DNA of 45,632 bases from Chloroflexota bacterium (GCA_023488685.1 JAMDDR010000368.1:1-45632), one strand, 5' to 3'. Shown: positions 16,169-24,377, numbered from the stretch's first letter. Notes: generated from the sequence alone by a model not told the origin. Translations and numbers: made by a program.

Positions 16169-16711
16169 TCAACTACTTAAGGCATAATCCATTTTCGCCC
16201 GTAAGCCGTACTCTGTTCCCGTGCTATAAACCAGCGACAGCGTGTGTACAGGGATCGTCCAGTAGAAATTTCGCCCTCCAAAGTAACGGATGATGTGTGG
16301 CAAGTTGAGATGATCAACATCGCCATGCGCCAGGGTAATATGGGGCATCCAGCCCTCAGGGTGATAGTAATCCAGGACACCCACCCCCGCATCCCCTATC
16401 TCCTGCCATAACGCCTGGTGGAAACGTGTCAGTTCTGGACTGCGCACGACTGTGATGTAAACGACCGGATTCTCCCCTGTGAAAATACCCAACCCCGCCG
16501 TCTTTACGGTAAAACCCGCCTGGCTGGCTGCAAAACGCTCCAGAAGAGGACCGACCTGGTCTATCTCATAGTGTTCTGCAACATGATATGAGAAGTGTGG
16601 GAATGGCGTAATATAGATTCCACGCAGCCCAAATGCATTGTCAAGCTCAGCCCAAATTTGCTCTACAATCTGATAGTGTTCCTCATCCAGCAAAGAGACT
16701 ATTCCATCCAT
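16169..16711 (-). CDS. 2'-5' RNA ligase superfamily (2H phosphoesterase) protein
   Basis: 180 residues of the 2H phosphoesterase fold, whose members hydrolyse or form 2'-5' or cyclic phosphodiester bonds. Two H-x-[ST] motifs are seen: H39-F-S41 (PHFSYH) and H124-I-T126 (WMPHITLAH), at the expected spacing of about 85 residues. The first has serine in place of the commoner threonine. The rest (FTVKTAGLGIF, VVYITVVRSPELTRFHQAL) fits the LigT/YjcG-like subgroup. The substrate is unknown. It is divergent from the trp T-box promoter; an extended -10 (TGCTAGTAT, around 16762-16770 on the minus strand) may drive it. Confidence 0.82.
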   Translation of the reverse strand: MDGIVSLLDEEHYQIVEQIWAELDNAFGLRGIYITPFPHFSYHVAEHYEIDQVGPLLERFAASQAGFTVKTAGLGIFTGENPVVYITVVRSPELTRFHQALWQEIGDAGVGVLDYYHPEGWMPHITLAHGDVDHLNLPHIIRYFGGRNFYWTIPVHTLSLVYSTGTEYGLRAKMDYALSS

Positions 16712-16788
16712 GCCTCATCGCCCCATCGCCCCATCACTCACTCCACTGGCCGGATAGGTAAATACTAGCACAGCCTTGCGTCAGCCTA

Positions 16789-16816
16789 TTGACAACGCCG
16801 CCGCAATCCGTATACT
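16789..16816 (+). promoter_or_regulatory. Near-consensus sigma70 promoter of the trp operon
   Basis: TTGACA (16789-16794) and TATACT (16811-16816) are separated by 16 nt. Predicted transcription start is around 16823. It precedes the T-box leader by only a few bases, which is what a T-box operon needs. Confidence 0.8.
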
Positions 16817-16822
16817 AAATTC

Positions 16823-17155
16823 CTAACAGCACGAATACTCAAGGCAACGATCAAGGCGAGTACGCGTTGCAGAAGCGAACAGAGAGCCGGGCCTGGCGCT
16901 GAAAGCCCGGTACGTGGAGCGACGCAGAATGGACTTGGGAGCCGCGATCCGAAAAAGTGCCGAATGGACTTCAGCACTTGTGTAGGTGAGCCGGAACTGC
17001 TACCGTTAAAAGGCAGAGCGCATGGTAGTGCGTATGATGAGTGCGTGAACACGCACGTAAGGTTTTTCATTGACTTACGTGATTGGTCACGAACAGGGGT
17101 GGCACCGCGAGCGAACGTCTCTCGTCCCTTTTGGCGAGAGACGTTTTTGTTTTTC
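16823..17155 (+). promoter_or_regulatory. T-box riboswitch responding to tRNA-Trp
   Basis: A leader RNA that binds uncharged tRNA-Trp and then lets transcription continue into trpE. Seen: the AGTA bulge near 16859; stem I arms GCGTTGC (16864-16870) and GCGACGC; the distal CAGAGAGCCGG motif; and the specifier loop GAATGGA with TGG (Trp) at 16930-16932 lying opposite the AGTA. A stem III has perfect arms 17054-17061 and 17074-17081. The conserved T-box GGGGTGGCACCGCG runs from 17096. The bulge bases TGGC would pair with tRNA 3' GCCA, that is discriminator G73 as in bacterial tRNA-Trp. A terminator follows. Specifier and discriminator agree on Trp. Confidence 0.95.
17114..17154 (+). terminator. 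Conditional terminator of the T-box
   Basis: Perfect 11-bp arms (17114-17124 AACGTCTCTCG and 17135-17145 CGAGAGACGTT), then TTTGTTTTT. The left side overlaps the antiterminator that would form with the GGTGGCACCGCG region and CGTCCC (17124-17129), so the two structures are mutually exclusive. Confidence 0.92.
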
Positions 17156-17210
17156 ATTCGAAGCGCCTGACCCACGACTGGCCAGGTGTCTCAGGTGGAG
17201 GACTGCCAGC

Positions 17211-18743
17211 GTGTTTCGCGCATCCCGTATCACGATAAAACCCTCGCTCGATGAGGTTCGGTCATTGGCCGCCCAGGGCAACTTGATTCCTGTTTATGCC
17301 GAAATGCCCATCGACCTCGATACCCCCGTTTCGCTTTTCTTGAAGCTCTCCGGCAACTGGCCATCTTTTCTGCTTGAAAGCGTGGTTGGCGGAGAACGTG
17401 TGGCGCGGTACTCATTCCTGGGCGTGCGAATCAAGGAAGCCCTGGTAATGAAAGATCATTTGCTCACACGCCACACCCTCACTGAGGATGGGCTGAGCAT
17501 ACAGCCGGTCGCCTACCAGGGGGATATATTAGACGCGTTGCGCACGGAGATGCAGCGTTACAGCTTCGTGCCCAGCGCCAGCCTACCGCGCTTCTGCGGG
17601 GGTTTCGTCGGGTACACCGGCTATGATGTGGTCAGACAGTTCGAACGCCTGCCCGAGAGTGCCCAAGACGTGCTATGCATTCCCGACGCCGTATATATGC
17701 TGGCAGACACGCTGGTGGTGTTCGACCACGCCCGCAATCACCTGCTGATCATCGCCAACGCTCACGTCACAGGCGAGGGGGATGAGGCCATTGAGGCAGC
17801 CTATGAGAATGCCGTCGCCAGCATAAAAACCATACACGCCCGGCTCGATGCGCCTCTGTTGCCATTGTTGCCAGACCCCGATGCTGTATGTTCCCCCACC
17901 CGTGCGAACAAGACGCAAGCCGAATACGAACAGATGGTGAGTGACGCAAAGGAATCTATCAAGGCCGGTGACATCTTCCAGGTGGTACTCTCGCGCCGTC
18001 TCGAGCGCCGCACGACGGCGCACCCGTTTGCAATCTACCGAGCGTTGAGGATGTTAAACCCCTCACCATGGATGTTCTACCTCAACTTTGACGGCCTGCT
18101 GGAGCTGGATCACGCCCCTCTTCGTGTGATCGGAGCGTCGCCTGAGATGCATGCTCGCTTCGAAAACGGTATCGCCACCGTGCGCCCCATCGCAGGCACG
18201 CGCCGGCGGGGTGCGACTGAAGAGGAGGATCACTCCCTCGCAGAGGAACTACTGGCAGATCCAAAGGAGCGCGCCGAACACGTGATGCTGGTCGATCTGG
18301 GCCGCAACGACATTGGCCGTGTAGCTGAGTATGGCAGCGTGCACGTGCCGGATCTGATGACGATAGAAAACTACTCTCACGTGATGCACATCGTCAGCAC
18401 TGTCCAGGGACGCGTACGGCAGGGCATGGACGCGTTCGATGTGTTGCGAGCCACGTTCCCTGCCGGGACGCTGAGCGGGGCGCCCAAAGTTCGCGCCATG
18501 GAGATCATCGAGGCATTGGAAGGCGAGCGGCGGGGCATCTACGGCGGTTGCGTCGGCTACTTCTCGTTCAATGGACAGATGGACACGTGCATCGTGATTC
18601 GCACCATCGTGATGCGCGGCGACCGATGTTACCTGCAAGCCGGTGCGGGCATCGTGGCCGACAGCGACCCAACCAGTGAATACCACGAGTCGATGAACAA
18701 AGCGCGCGCGTTGATCGTTGCGATTGATGCAGCAGAACAGTAG
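17211..18743 (+). CDS. trpE: Anthranilate synthase component I
   Basis: Converts chorismate with ammonia from TrpG into anthranilate, the first step of tryptophan synthesis. 510 residues from GTG 17211, preceded by GGTGGAGG; the frame opens earlier (17070) but that part is the T-box leader. Seen: the tryptophan feedback-site motif FLLESVVGGE, the chorismate-binding signatures GASPEMHARFENG and RPIAGTRRRG, DLGRNDIGRV, and TFPAGTLSGAPKVRAMEIIEALE. The length and the presence of LLES suggest a feedback-regulated TrpE rather than PabB. Controlled by the T-box and co-transcribed with trpG and trpD. The remaining trp genes (trpC, F, B, A) are not in this window. Confidence 0.97.
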   Translation: MFRASRITIKPSLDEVRSLAAQGNLIPVYAEMPIDLDTPVSLFLKLSGNWPSFLLESVVGGERVARYSFLGVRIKEALVMKDHLLTRHTLTEDGLSIQPVAYQGDILDALRTEMQRYSFVPSASLPRFCGGFVGYTGYDVVRQFERLPESAQDVLCIPDAVYMLADTLVVFDHARNHLLIIANAHVTGEGDEAIEAAYENAVASIKTIHARLDAPLLPLLPDPDAVCSPTRANKTQAEYEQMVSDAKESIKAGDIFQVVLSRRLERRTTAHPFAIYRALRMLNPSPWMFYLNFDGLLELDHAPLRVIGASPEMHARFENGIATVRPIAGTRRRGATEEEDHSLAEELLADPKERAEHVMLVDLGRNDIGRVAEYGSVHVPDLMTIENYSHVMHIVSTVQGRVRQGMDAFDVLRATFPAGTLSGAPKVRAMEIIEALEGERRGIYGGCVGYFSFNGQMDTCIVIRTIVMRGDRCYLQAGAGIVADSDPTSEYHESMNKARALIVAIDAAEQ

Positions 18744-18779
18744 ACCCGGCATTTAGGAGGGACGACAAAAGGAGGCACG

Positions 18780-19346
18780 ATGATAGCGGTAATCGACAAC
18801 TACGATTCGTTTACATACAACCTGGTGCAGTATCTAGGCGAGTTGGGGGCAGAACTGCGCGTCTTCCGCAACGACAAAATTGGCCTGGATGACCTTGAGC
18901 AGATGCGCCCACAGGCGTTTGTGATCTCCCCCGGCCCAGGCACCCCTGAAAAGGACAGTGGCATCAGCAACGATGTGATCAGAACGTTCAGCGGGCGTGT
19001 GCCTATCCTGGGCGTCTGCCTGGGACAGCAGTGCATGGGATACGTATTCGGCGGAACCGTGCGGCGCGCACCGCGGTTGATGCATGGAAAAACGTCGATG
19101 ATCTATCACAACGGCAAAGGGTTGTTCCACGAACTGCCCAATCCGCTTGAGGCGACACGTTACCACTCGCTCATCGTCGAAGAGCCCGTTCCCCCGGAAC
19201 TCGAAGTGACGGCCTTCACAAAAGAAGGCGAACTGATGGGGCTGCGCCACCGCACACACCCGACGTTTGGCGTGCAGTTCCATCCCGAGAGCATTCTCAC
19301 GAAACAAGGCAAGCAGTTACTCGCTAACTTCTTGGCGATAGCGTAA
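18780..19346 (+). CDS. trpG: Anthranilate synthase component II (glutamine amidotransferase)
   Basis: Hydrolyses glutamine and channels ammonia to TrpE. 188 residues with the class I amidotransferase triad: C80 in GVCLGQQCMGY, H168 and E170 in FGVQFHPES. The N-terminus MIAVIDNYDSFTYNLVQYL and the SPGPGTPE oxyanion loop are typical. A strong AAAGGAGG lies just ahead of the ATG, 36 nt after trpE. There is no second amidotransferase nearby, so it may also serve p-aminobenzoate synthesis, as in Bacillus (inference). Confidence 0.97.
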   Translation: MIAVIDNYDSFTYNLVQYLGELGAELRVFRNDKIGLDDLEQMRPQAFVISPGPGTPEKDSGISNDVIRTFSGRVPILGVCLGQQCMGYVFGGTVRRAPRLMHGKTSMIYHNGKGLFHELPNPLEATRYHSLIVEEPVPPELEVTAFTKEGELMGLRHRTHPTFGVQFHPESILTKQGKQLLANFLAIA

Positions 19347-19355
19347 CGATTTCCG

Positions 19356-19439
19356 ATTTTGGATTTTCGATTTTAGATTTGAGGTCCACCGAGAGTGGGC
19401 GAATCCCAAATTCCAAATCTAAAATCCCAAATCCAAAAT
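19356..19439 (+). repeat. Imperfect 25-nt inverted repeat inside the trp operon
   Basis: Arms 19356-19380 and 19415-19439 match as inverted repeats at 23 of 25 positions, with a 34-nt loop. Each arm is made of short ATTTTGGATTT/ATTTTAGATTT words, unlike the surrounding GC-rich DNA. It fills most of the 110-nt gap between trpG and trpD. There is no T run, so termination is unlikely. It could be an RNA hairpin or a dispersed AT-rich repeat. Confidence 0.8.
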
Positions 19440-19456
19440 CCAAAATGGAGTAGGCC

Positions 19457-20488
19457 ATGATCCAGCAAGCAATCGCAAAGTTATTCAACCGGCAATCGCT
19501 CAGCGTGACAGAGGCCGAAGCCGCCATGGACGAGATCATGTCAGGCGCGGCGACCCCTGCACAAATTGGCGCATACCTGGCAGCACTGCGCCTGAAAGGT
19601 GAAACGCTCGATGAAATCGTCGGCAGCGCGCGGGCGATGCGGGCAAAGTCGCTACGGATCCATACGCAGCGCCCCATCCTGGTGGACACGTGCGGCACTG
19701 GAGGAGATCGCTCAGGCACGTTCAACATCAGCACGACCGCAGCGTTCGTGGTCGCCGGGGCAGATGTCCCGGTCGCCAAGCACGGCAACCGCGCGGCATC
19801 TTCCCAGTCCGGTAGCGCTGATGTGCTGGCTGCGCTTGGTGTCAACGTATCGTTGACGCCCGAACAAGTTGGTCAGTGTATCGACGACATTGGCATCGGC
19901 TTCGCTTTCGCGCAAGTCCACCACCCTGCCATGAAACACGCGGCTGGTCCACGGCGCGAGATCGGGGCGCGCACGATTTTTAACATCCTCGGTCCGTTAA
20001 CCAATCCCGCCGGCGCGACACGTCAACTGCTCGGTGTATTCGACCCAGACCTGACTGAGATGATGGCCGCGGTGCTCTGCGATTTAGGCGCAGACCACGC
20101 GCTGGTGGTCAGTGGGTCGGATCGAGTTGACGAGCTGACGACCACCGGCGTCAGCAAGGTCACGGAGTTGCGCGCCGGGCAGGTCAAGACATACGAACTT
20201 GACGCGACCTCATTGGGCTTTCAGCGTGTCACGCTTGCCGACCTGGGCGGGGGAACACCAGAATTCAATGCCTCGATTACCCGCAGCATCCTGGAAGGTA
20301 AGGCAACACTGGCACGCCATGAGGTGGTCGTCCTGAACGCGGGAGCCGCGCTATACGCTGCCGGGGCTGCAAACGACCTGCAGACAGGTGTTGAGATGGC
20401 ACAGCGCTCGATCCGCAGTGGCAATGCGATGCGGAAGCTGATCTCGCTCATTGAGGTAAGCAACAAGATCACCGTACCATTGCAGTGA
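19457..20488 (+). CDS. trpD: Anthranilate phosphoribosyltransferase
   Basis: Joins anthranilate to phosphoribosyl pyrophosphate, the second step of tryptophan synthesis. 343 residues with the PRPP-binding VDTCGTGGDRSGTFNIST (about 75-92), the KHGNRAASSQSGSADVLAALG motif (about 106-126), FAQVHHPAMKHAAGPRREIGARTIFNILGPLTNPA, and the closing SGSDRVDELTTTG. Complete. A small AT-rich palindrome precedes it. Start ATG 19457 has AATGGAGTAGGCC ahead, a usable Shine-Dalgarno. Last gene of the visible trp operon. Confidence 0.97.
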   Translation: MIQQAIAKLFNRQSLSVTEAEAAMDEIMSGAATPAQIGAYLAALRLKGETLDEIVGSARAMRAKSLRIHTQRPILVDTCGTGGDRSGTFNISTTAAFVVAGADVPVAKHGNRAASSQSGSADVLAALGVNVSLTPEQVGQCIDDIGIGFAFAQVHHPAMKHAAGPRREIGARTIFNILGPLTNPAGATRQLLGVFDPDLTEMMAAVLCDLGADHALVVSGSDRVDELTTTGVSKVTELRAGQVKTYELDATSLGFQRVTLADLGGGTPEFNASITRSILEGKATLARHEVVVLNAGAALYAAGAANDLQTGVEMAQRSIRSGNAMRKLISLIEVSNKITVPLQ

Positions 20489-20554
20489 CATCATACATAC
20501 ACACCACGAACTGGCCGATCCGGCTGGAGGGATTGCCCGTTGAATCATTCAGCT

Positions 20555-20597
20555 TGCCCGGCGCATCATCGCCGATGATTCTTTGATGCGCCGGGCA
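20555..20597. other. Perfect 14-bp inverted repeat after trpD
   Basis: Arms TGCCCGGCGCATCA (20555-20568) and TGATGCGCCGGGCA (20584-20597) around a 15-nt loop. It lies between the convergent trpD and peptidase genes. Neither strand has a T run after the stem, so it is an atypical terminator or a repeat. The rest of the 200-nt gap shows nothing else I can name. Confidence 0.6.
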
Positions 20598-20688
20598 CAT
20601 GCTGGCCGCCCAATCCGTAGCTCGTTCGACGGGAGAATTTGCGGGAGTCTTGAATTCGATTGGATCCGCCGTTTCAATAGAAGCGCCG

Positions 20689-22392
20689 TCAAGCCGTATC
20701 CAGCCGCTCGATCGTCTGCTCGACCAATGTCACAGCGTCACGCAAGGCGGACGTATCAAACGCGAACCGGGCGCCGGCGGCAGCGTAGAGTTCAGGTAGC
20801 GTAGCTGTGCCTCCCAATGACAACGCATCGCGATAACGACACACTGCAGCCGCCTGGTTTTCTAACGACTGGCGCCATACTTGCACCGCGCCCAACTGTG
20901 CCATGCCATATTCCACGTAGTAGAACGGAACCTGGTGGATGTGCAGTTTACGGTGCCAACCCGTCATCATTTCCTGCTCAAGCCCGCTCCAATCAACCCC
21001 ACGCATAAAGCGTCGCCACAATTCGGCCCATTTAGCGTCACAGTTGGCCGGCGCCATCGCGGCTTCATGATTTTCGTAAGCCCAATGCTGGAAGGCATCC
21101 ACGACTGCCATATAAGGCCAAAATGTGATGATGCCCTCCAGGTGCTCAACCCGCGCACGTGCCGCATCAGCTTCACTGTAGAACCCACCTTGCTCTGACG
21201 GCAAGTACGGTGCAGACAACAGTTCCATGGACATTGACGCTACCTCGGCAAACTCCATGCCTACTTCGAGCTGGTGATAGTATGGCAAATGCGCAGACTC
21301 GAACACGTGGAACGCGTGACCGCCTTCGTGCAACAACGTTTGCACGTCGTCATGCAGGCCAACCGCGTTCATGAAGATGAACGGGCGCTTCACCACGGCG
21401 AACGAGGTGCAGTAACCACCAGGCGCCTTGTCTTTCCGGTTGTCCAGGTCAAGCAAGCGCTCCTGGCGCATTGTCGCAAAGTAACAGGCCAGTTGCGGAT
21501 CAACGCGGCGGAACATGACCTCCACCTTTTGTTCCAATTCTTCCACCGTGGCGAAGGGTCGTAACGCGGGTCGACCGAGTGCGTCGACCTCCAGATCCCA
21601 CGGTCGCAACGACGAGACGCCCAGCCTCCGCCGACGGCGCTCGTAGATTCGTTCGGCGGCTGGCACCACCACCTGCTCGATAGCGTCGTGGAACTGTCCA
21701 CAATCTCGTGGGGTATAGTCAAACCGTAGCAATTGCTGCCAGCGGAATGCGCGATAATCAGGGTAACCGGCATTCTCTGCCAGCCGGCGCCGCAACTCCA
21801 TGAACTTTACCCAGAGGGCATTAATCACGTCATGATTGGCTAATTGGCGCTGTGCGATCAGGCGCCATGCCCGCTCACGTAAGTGACGGTCGTTATCCTG
21901 GAAAACCGGCCGCAGTTGTGTGATCGTTATCTCCTTGCCGCCCCACGCGACGGTCTGTGCGCCAATGATCTTGTCATACGCCATCTCCAGCTTGTGCTCT
22001 TCCGCCAACAAAGGCACGTTTTCGTCGCAGTACAACGCTGCTTGCGCGCGCATGTTGCGCAAAGGCACTTCAAAGCCACTCGGCTCCAGGTAGCTTGCCA
22101 GCAGCTTCTCCCGCAGCTTCTGTTCCGCTGCCTGCACAGATGGGTAGATGTCATCCAGAAAGTGCGTGTAACAGCGCTCCGCGACTGCGTCGGAAGTGTT
22201 GATCGTCGTCGCCACGTACAGACGCTGATGTATCTCGTTGATCAACTCGCTCATGTGCGTCCAATCGGCCAGCCAGCCATTCACGTTGTCAGACGTCAGA
22301 ACGGTGGCGTTTAACGTCTGGTAACAGGGCTCGAACTGCGGCCAGGTCATCTGCATGAGTGATTCTACGGAAGCCGGAAGCTTAAAAACCAT
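20689..22392 (-). CDS. M3 family oligoendopeptidase (zinc metallopeptidase)
   Basis: A cytoplasmic zinc peptidase that degrades short peptides, PepF/oligoendopeptidase F type. 567 residues from ATG 22392; a GTG at 22413 is in frame but less likely, since 22392 has GGGAG ahead of it. The zinc site is HEGGH (about 355-359), with the third ligand glutamate in GMEFAEVASMSMEL about 25 residues later. The C-terminal YYVEYGMAQLGA and the substrate-binding tyrosines also match. The N-terminal half is helical, as in the family. There is no signal peptide. Convergent with trpD and divergent from the ornithine-cyclodeaminase-like gene. Confidence 0.92.
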   Translation of the reverse strand: MVFKLPASVESLMQMTWPQFEPCYQTLNATVLTSDNVNGWLADWTHMSELINEIHQRLYVATTINTSDAVAERCYTHFLDDIYPSVQAAEQKLREKLLASYLEPSGFEVPLRNMRAQAALYCDENVPLLAEEHKLEMAYDKIIGAQTVAWGGKEITITQLRPVFQDNDRHLRERAWRLIAQRQLANHDVINALWVKFMELRRRLAENAGYPDYRAFRWQQLLRFDYTPRDCGQFHDAIEQVVVPAAERIYERRRRRLGVSSLRPWDLEVDALGRPALRPFATVEELEQKVEVMFRRVDPQLACYFATMRQERLLDLDNRKDKAPGGYCTSFAVVKRPFIFMNAVGLHDDVQTLLHEGGHAFHVFESAHLPYYHQLEVGMEFAEVASMSMELLSAPYLPSEQGGFYSEADAARARVEHLEGIITFWPYMAVVDAFQHWAYENHEAAMAPANCDAKWAELWRRFMRGVDWSGLEQEMMTGWHRKLHIHQVPFYYVEYGMAQLGAVQVWRQSLENQAAAVCRYRDALSLGGTATLPELYAAAGARFAFDTSALRDAVTLVEQTIERLDTA

Positions 22393-22417
22393 ATAAACAC
22401 TCCCTATAAACACTCCC
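22392..22417 (-). repeat. 13-bp tandem duplication at the peptidase start
   Basis: Two exact 13-bp copies (22392-22404 and 22405-22417). On the minus strand each unit is TATAGGGAGTGTT read in phase, and supplies a GGGAG Shine-Dalgarno-like word plus a GTG. The first copy abuts the ATG at 22392. The duplication creates two possible initiation sites. Confidence 0.75.
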
Positions 22418-22494
22418 TGATATGATCTGTGAAGATTTTAACTGATCGGTGATTCGCATTATGATTGTCGGCATCCATCAAGAAGGGGGCGGAA

Positions 22495-23448
22495 ATGCCA
22501 GTCCGACTGCTGCGCGAAGAGGAAGTCCGATCGCTCGTGACGATGGCTGACGCATTGAACGCTGTCGAGCTTGCGTTTATGGAACAGGGCCGTGGCACCG
22601 CCATCAACGAGCCGCGCCGCCGTGTCCACCAACCGGCCGGCACGTTGCAGTTGATGGGCGGCGCACTGACACAACGTGGCTACTGGGGTTTCAAAGCCTA
22701 CACGGCCACGCGGCATGGCGCCCGCTTCACCGTGAACTTGTACGATGTACACGATGGTGCGCTGCTCGCACTGATCGAAGCAGATTTACTCGGGCAGTTA
22801 CGCACCGGTGCAGCCAGTGGCGTTGCCACAAAACACCTGGCGCGAGTCGATGCCGGTATCCTCGCCTTGTTTGGATCGGGCTACCAGGCGGAGACACAAC
22901 TTGAGGCCATCGCCGCCGTCCATACATTGGGCCAGGTGCGCGTGTACAGCCGCAGCGCGGAGCGACGAGCAGCGTTTGTCGAGCGCATGAGCCGCCGGCT
23001 CAATCTGGATATCCGCACCGCGAACACACCACGAGAAGCCGTCGACGGGGCAGACATGATCACCACCATCACCACCTCCACCGATCCCGTGTTTGACGGC
23101 AATGATCTGGCGCCGGGCGCGCACGTCAACGCGGCCGGGGCGAATTCGTCAATTCGTGCAGAGCTGGACGCAACCGCGATCCGGCGCGCGAGCCACATTT
23201 TTACCGACGACGTGGAACAGGCGCGCATAGAGAGCGGTAATCTGATTCGTGCGTACGAACGGAACGTTCTCAACTGGTCACAGGTGCGGCCGCTGGCAGA
23301 CGTTATCGCCGGCACAAGCGCCGGGCGCACAGGTTCAGACGAGATAACGCTGTTCGAGTCACACGGCATTGCGCTGTGGGACATAGCGCTGGCAGCGCAC
23401 GTCTATGAACGTGCCCAGGCGCACGATGTCGGAACCCTGTGGCGATGA
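22495..23448 (+). CDS. Ornithine cyclodeaminase / mu-crystallin family protein
   Basis: 317 residues of the NAD(P)-binding OCD family, which includes ornithine cyclodeaminase, alanine dehydrogenase (archaeal type) and imine reductases. Seen: a substrate-side N-terminal part with GYWGFKAYTATR and TGAASGVATKHLA, then the Rossmann motif ALFGSGYQAETQLEAI and VRVYSRS. DMITTITTSTDPVFDG and INAAGANS-like HVNAAGANSSIRAELD follow. Start ATG 22495 has AAGAAGGGGGC ahead; the upstream TTG at 22465 is weaker. Substrate cannot be assigned from sequence or context. Followed closely by the GerW-like pair on the same strand, with a TATAAT (23464-23469) between them. Confidence 0.85.
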   Translation: MPVRLLREEEVRSLVTMADALNAVELAFMEQGRGTAINEPRRRVHQPAGTLQLMGGALTQRGYWGFKAYTATRHGARFTVNLYDVHDGALLALIEADLLGQLRTGAASGVATKHLARVDAGILALFGSGYQAETQLEAIAAVHTLGQVRVYSRSAERRAAFVERMSRRLNLDIRTANTPREAVDGADMITTITTSTDPVFDGNDLAPGAHVNAAGANSSIRAELDATAIRRASHIFTDDVEQARIESGNLIRAYERNVLNWSQVRPLADVIAGTSAGRTGSDEITLFESHGIALWDIALAAHVYERAQAHDVGTLWR

Positions 23449-23510
23449 ACGAATACTTCCCCTTATAATGTCTTTCGTCTGCCACGTTCGTGTGTCACAC
23501 AGGAGGGCAC

Positions 23511-23798
23511 ATGCAAAACCGGTTTCTGAAGATCGAGACCAAAACCAGCGATCCCATTATCTCTGGGAAGACTGTTCTTCGTCTGAGCAGCCAGGTCCTC
23601 ACCGTCCAACTGCCGTTCGGTGTCGGGAGTTGGGGTTTTATCTGGAACCGTCCAGTGGCCGTTATCCAACAGGATGCCGCGGGGCAACAACAAATAGCAT
23701 CTGTCGTCGACCTGACACGCGTGCTGCAAATCGCGATCCTCACGGCGGGAGTCATCAGCGCCGTGATCATCGCCAGGATGGTGCGACGATCCGCCTGA
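23511..23798 (+). CDS. Small membrane protein, reduced GerW/YtfJ-like domain
   Basis: 95 residues, starting at ATG 23511 behind AGGAGGGCAC. The order GKTVLRLSSQVLTVQLPFGVGSWGFIWNRPVAVI ... ASVVDLTR parallels the next gene (GDATIIPCAEVLSVAGFGVGSGFG ... SRPVAVIVV ... VKPVVDVTK). It lacks the N-terminal 50 residues and the glycine-rich loop. One membrane segment closes it (ILTAGVISAVIIARMV, about 78-93). It looks like a cut-down paralogue of the GerW-type protein beside it. Function unknown. Confidence 0.75.
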   Translation: MQNRFLKIETKTSDPIISGKTVLRLSSQVLTVQLPFGVGSWGFIWNRPVAVIQQDAAGQQQIASVVDLTRVLQIAILTAGVISAVIIARMVRRSA

Positions 23799-23859
23799 TG
23801 GACATGAGTGTTCAGGCGCAGTTTATGAGCGAACCCAAACGATAACCGGAGGGAACAAC

Positions 23860-24300
23860 ATGACGCAAGAGTCAAATCAGGCATCCGATAATGCCTCAAT
23901 GGCGCAGGCAGATCGAGCAATTACCGCCGCGCAGGACACCCTGAGCCAGTTCTTGAGTGCCGCCGACGTACAGGCCGTATACGGTGAGCCGCTGCAACAA
24001 GGCGATGCCACAATCATCCCCTGCGCCGAAGTACTCAGTGTAGCTGGATTTGGCGTCGGATCGGGTTTTGGCCGCGGTGAAGATACTGGTGAAGGCGACA
24101 CGCACAACGCCGGTGGGGGCGGCGGTGGAGGTGGTGGCGGCGGGCGCGTGCTCTCGCGCCCGGTTGCAGTGATCGTCGTCTCACCCGAGGGCGTAACCGT
24201 GAAGCCCGTGGTCGACGTCACCAAAATCGCGCTGGCCGGCATCACCGCCTGGGGATTCATGCTCGCCACACTATTTCGCATGCAGCGCCGCAAGCATTAG
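23860..24300 (+). CDS. GerW/YtfJ family protein
   Basis: 146 residues of the GerW (YtfJ) family, named for a Bacillus spore protein needed for germination but widespread in non-spore-formers. Seen: GDATIIPCAEVLSVAGFGVGSGFG, an 11-residue glycine run within GGGGGGG, SRPVAVIVVSPEGVTVKPVVDVTKIALAG, and a C-terminal membrane segment with basic end (MLATLFRMQRRKH). The N-terminal 35 residues are helical and acidic. Nothing else in the window suggests sporulation. It is convergent with the ATPase gene downstream. AACCGGAGGGAAC provides the Shine-Dalgarno. Confidence 0.88.
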   Translation: MTQESNQASDNASMAQADRAITAAQDTLSQFLSAADVQAVYGEPLQQGDATIIPCAEVLSVAGFGVGSGFGRGEDTGEGDTHNAGGGGGGGGGGGRVLSRPVAVIVVSPEGVTVKPVVDVTKIALAGITAWGFMLATLFRMQRRKH

Positions 24301-24377
24301 GACGTTTCCAGCATCCAGTCAATCCAATCAATCCAACCCTATCGAGATAGGAGCACCCCCACGGCCAGGAGCTGCTC

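Noticed and set aside
17070..17210. Upstream extension of trpE
   Set aside because: The stretch contains the T-box motif and terminator; the frame is open there by chance.
24110..24146. G-rich tract that looks like a simple repeat
   Set aside because: It encodes the glycine run of the GerW-like protein, a normal family feature.
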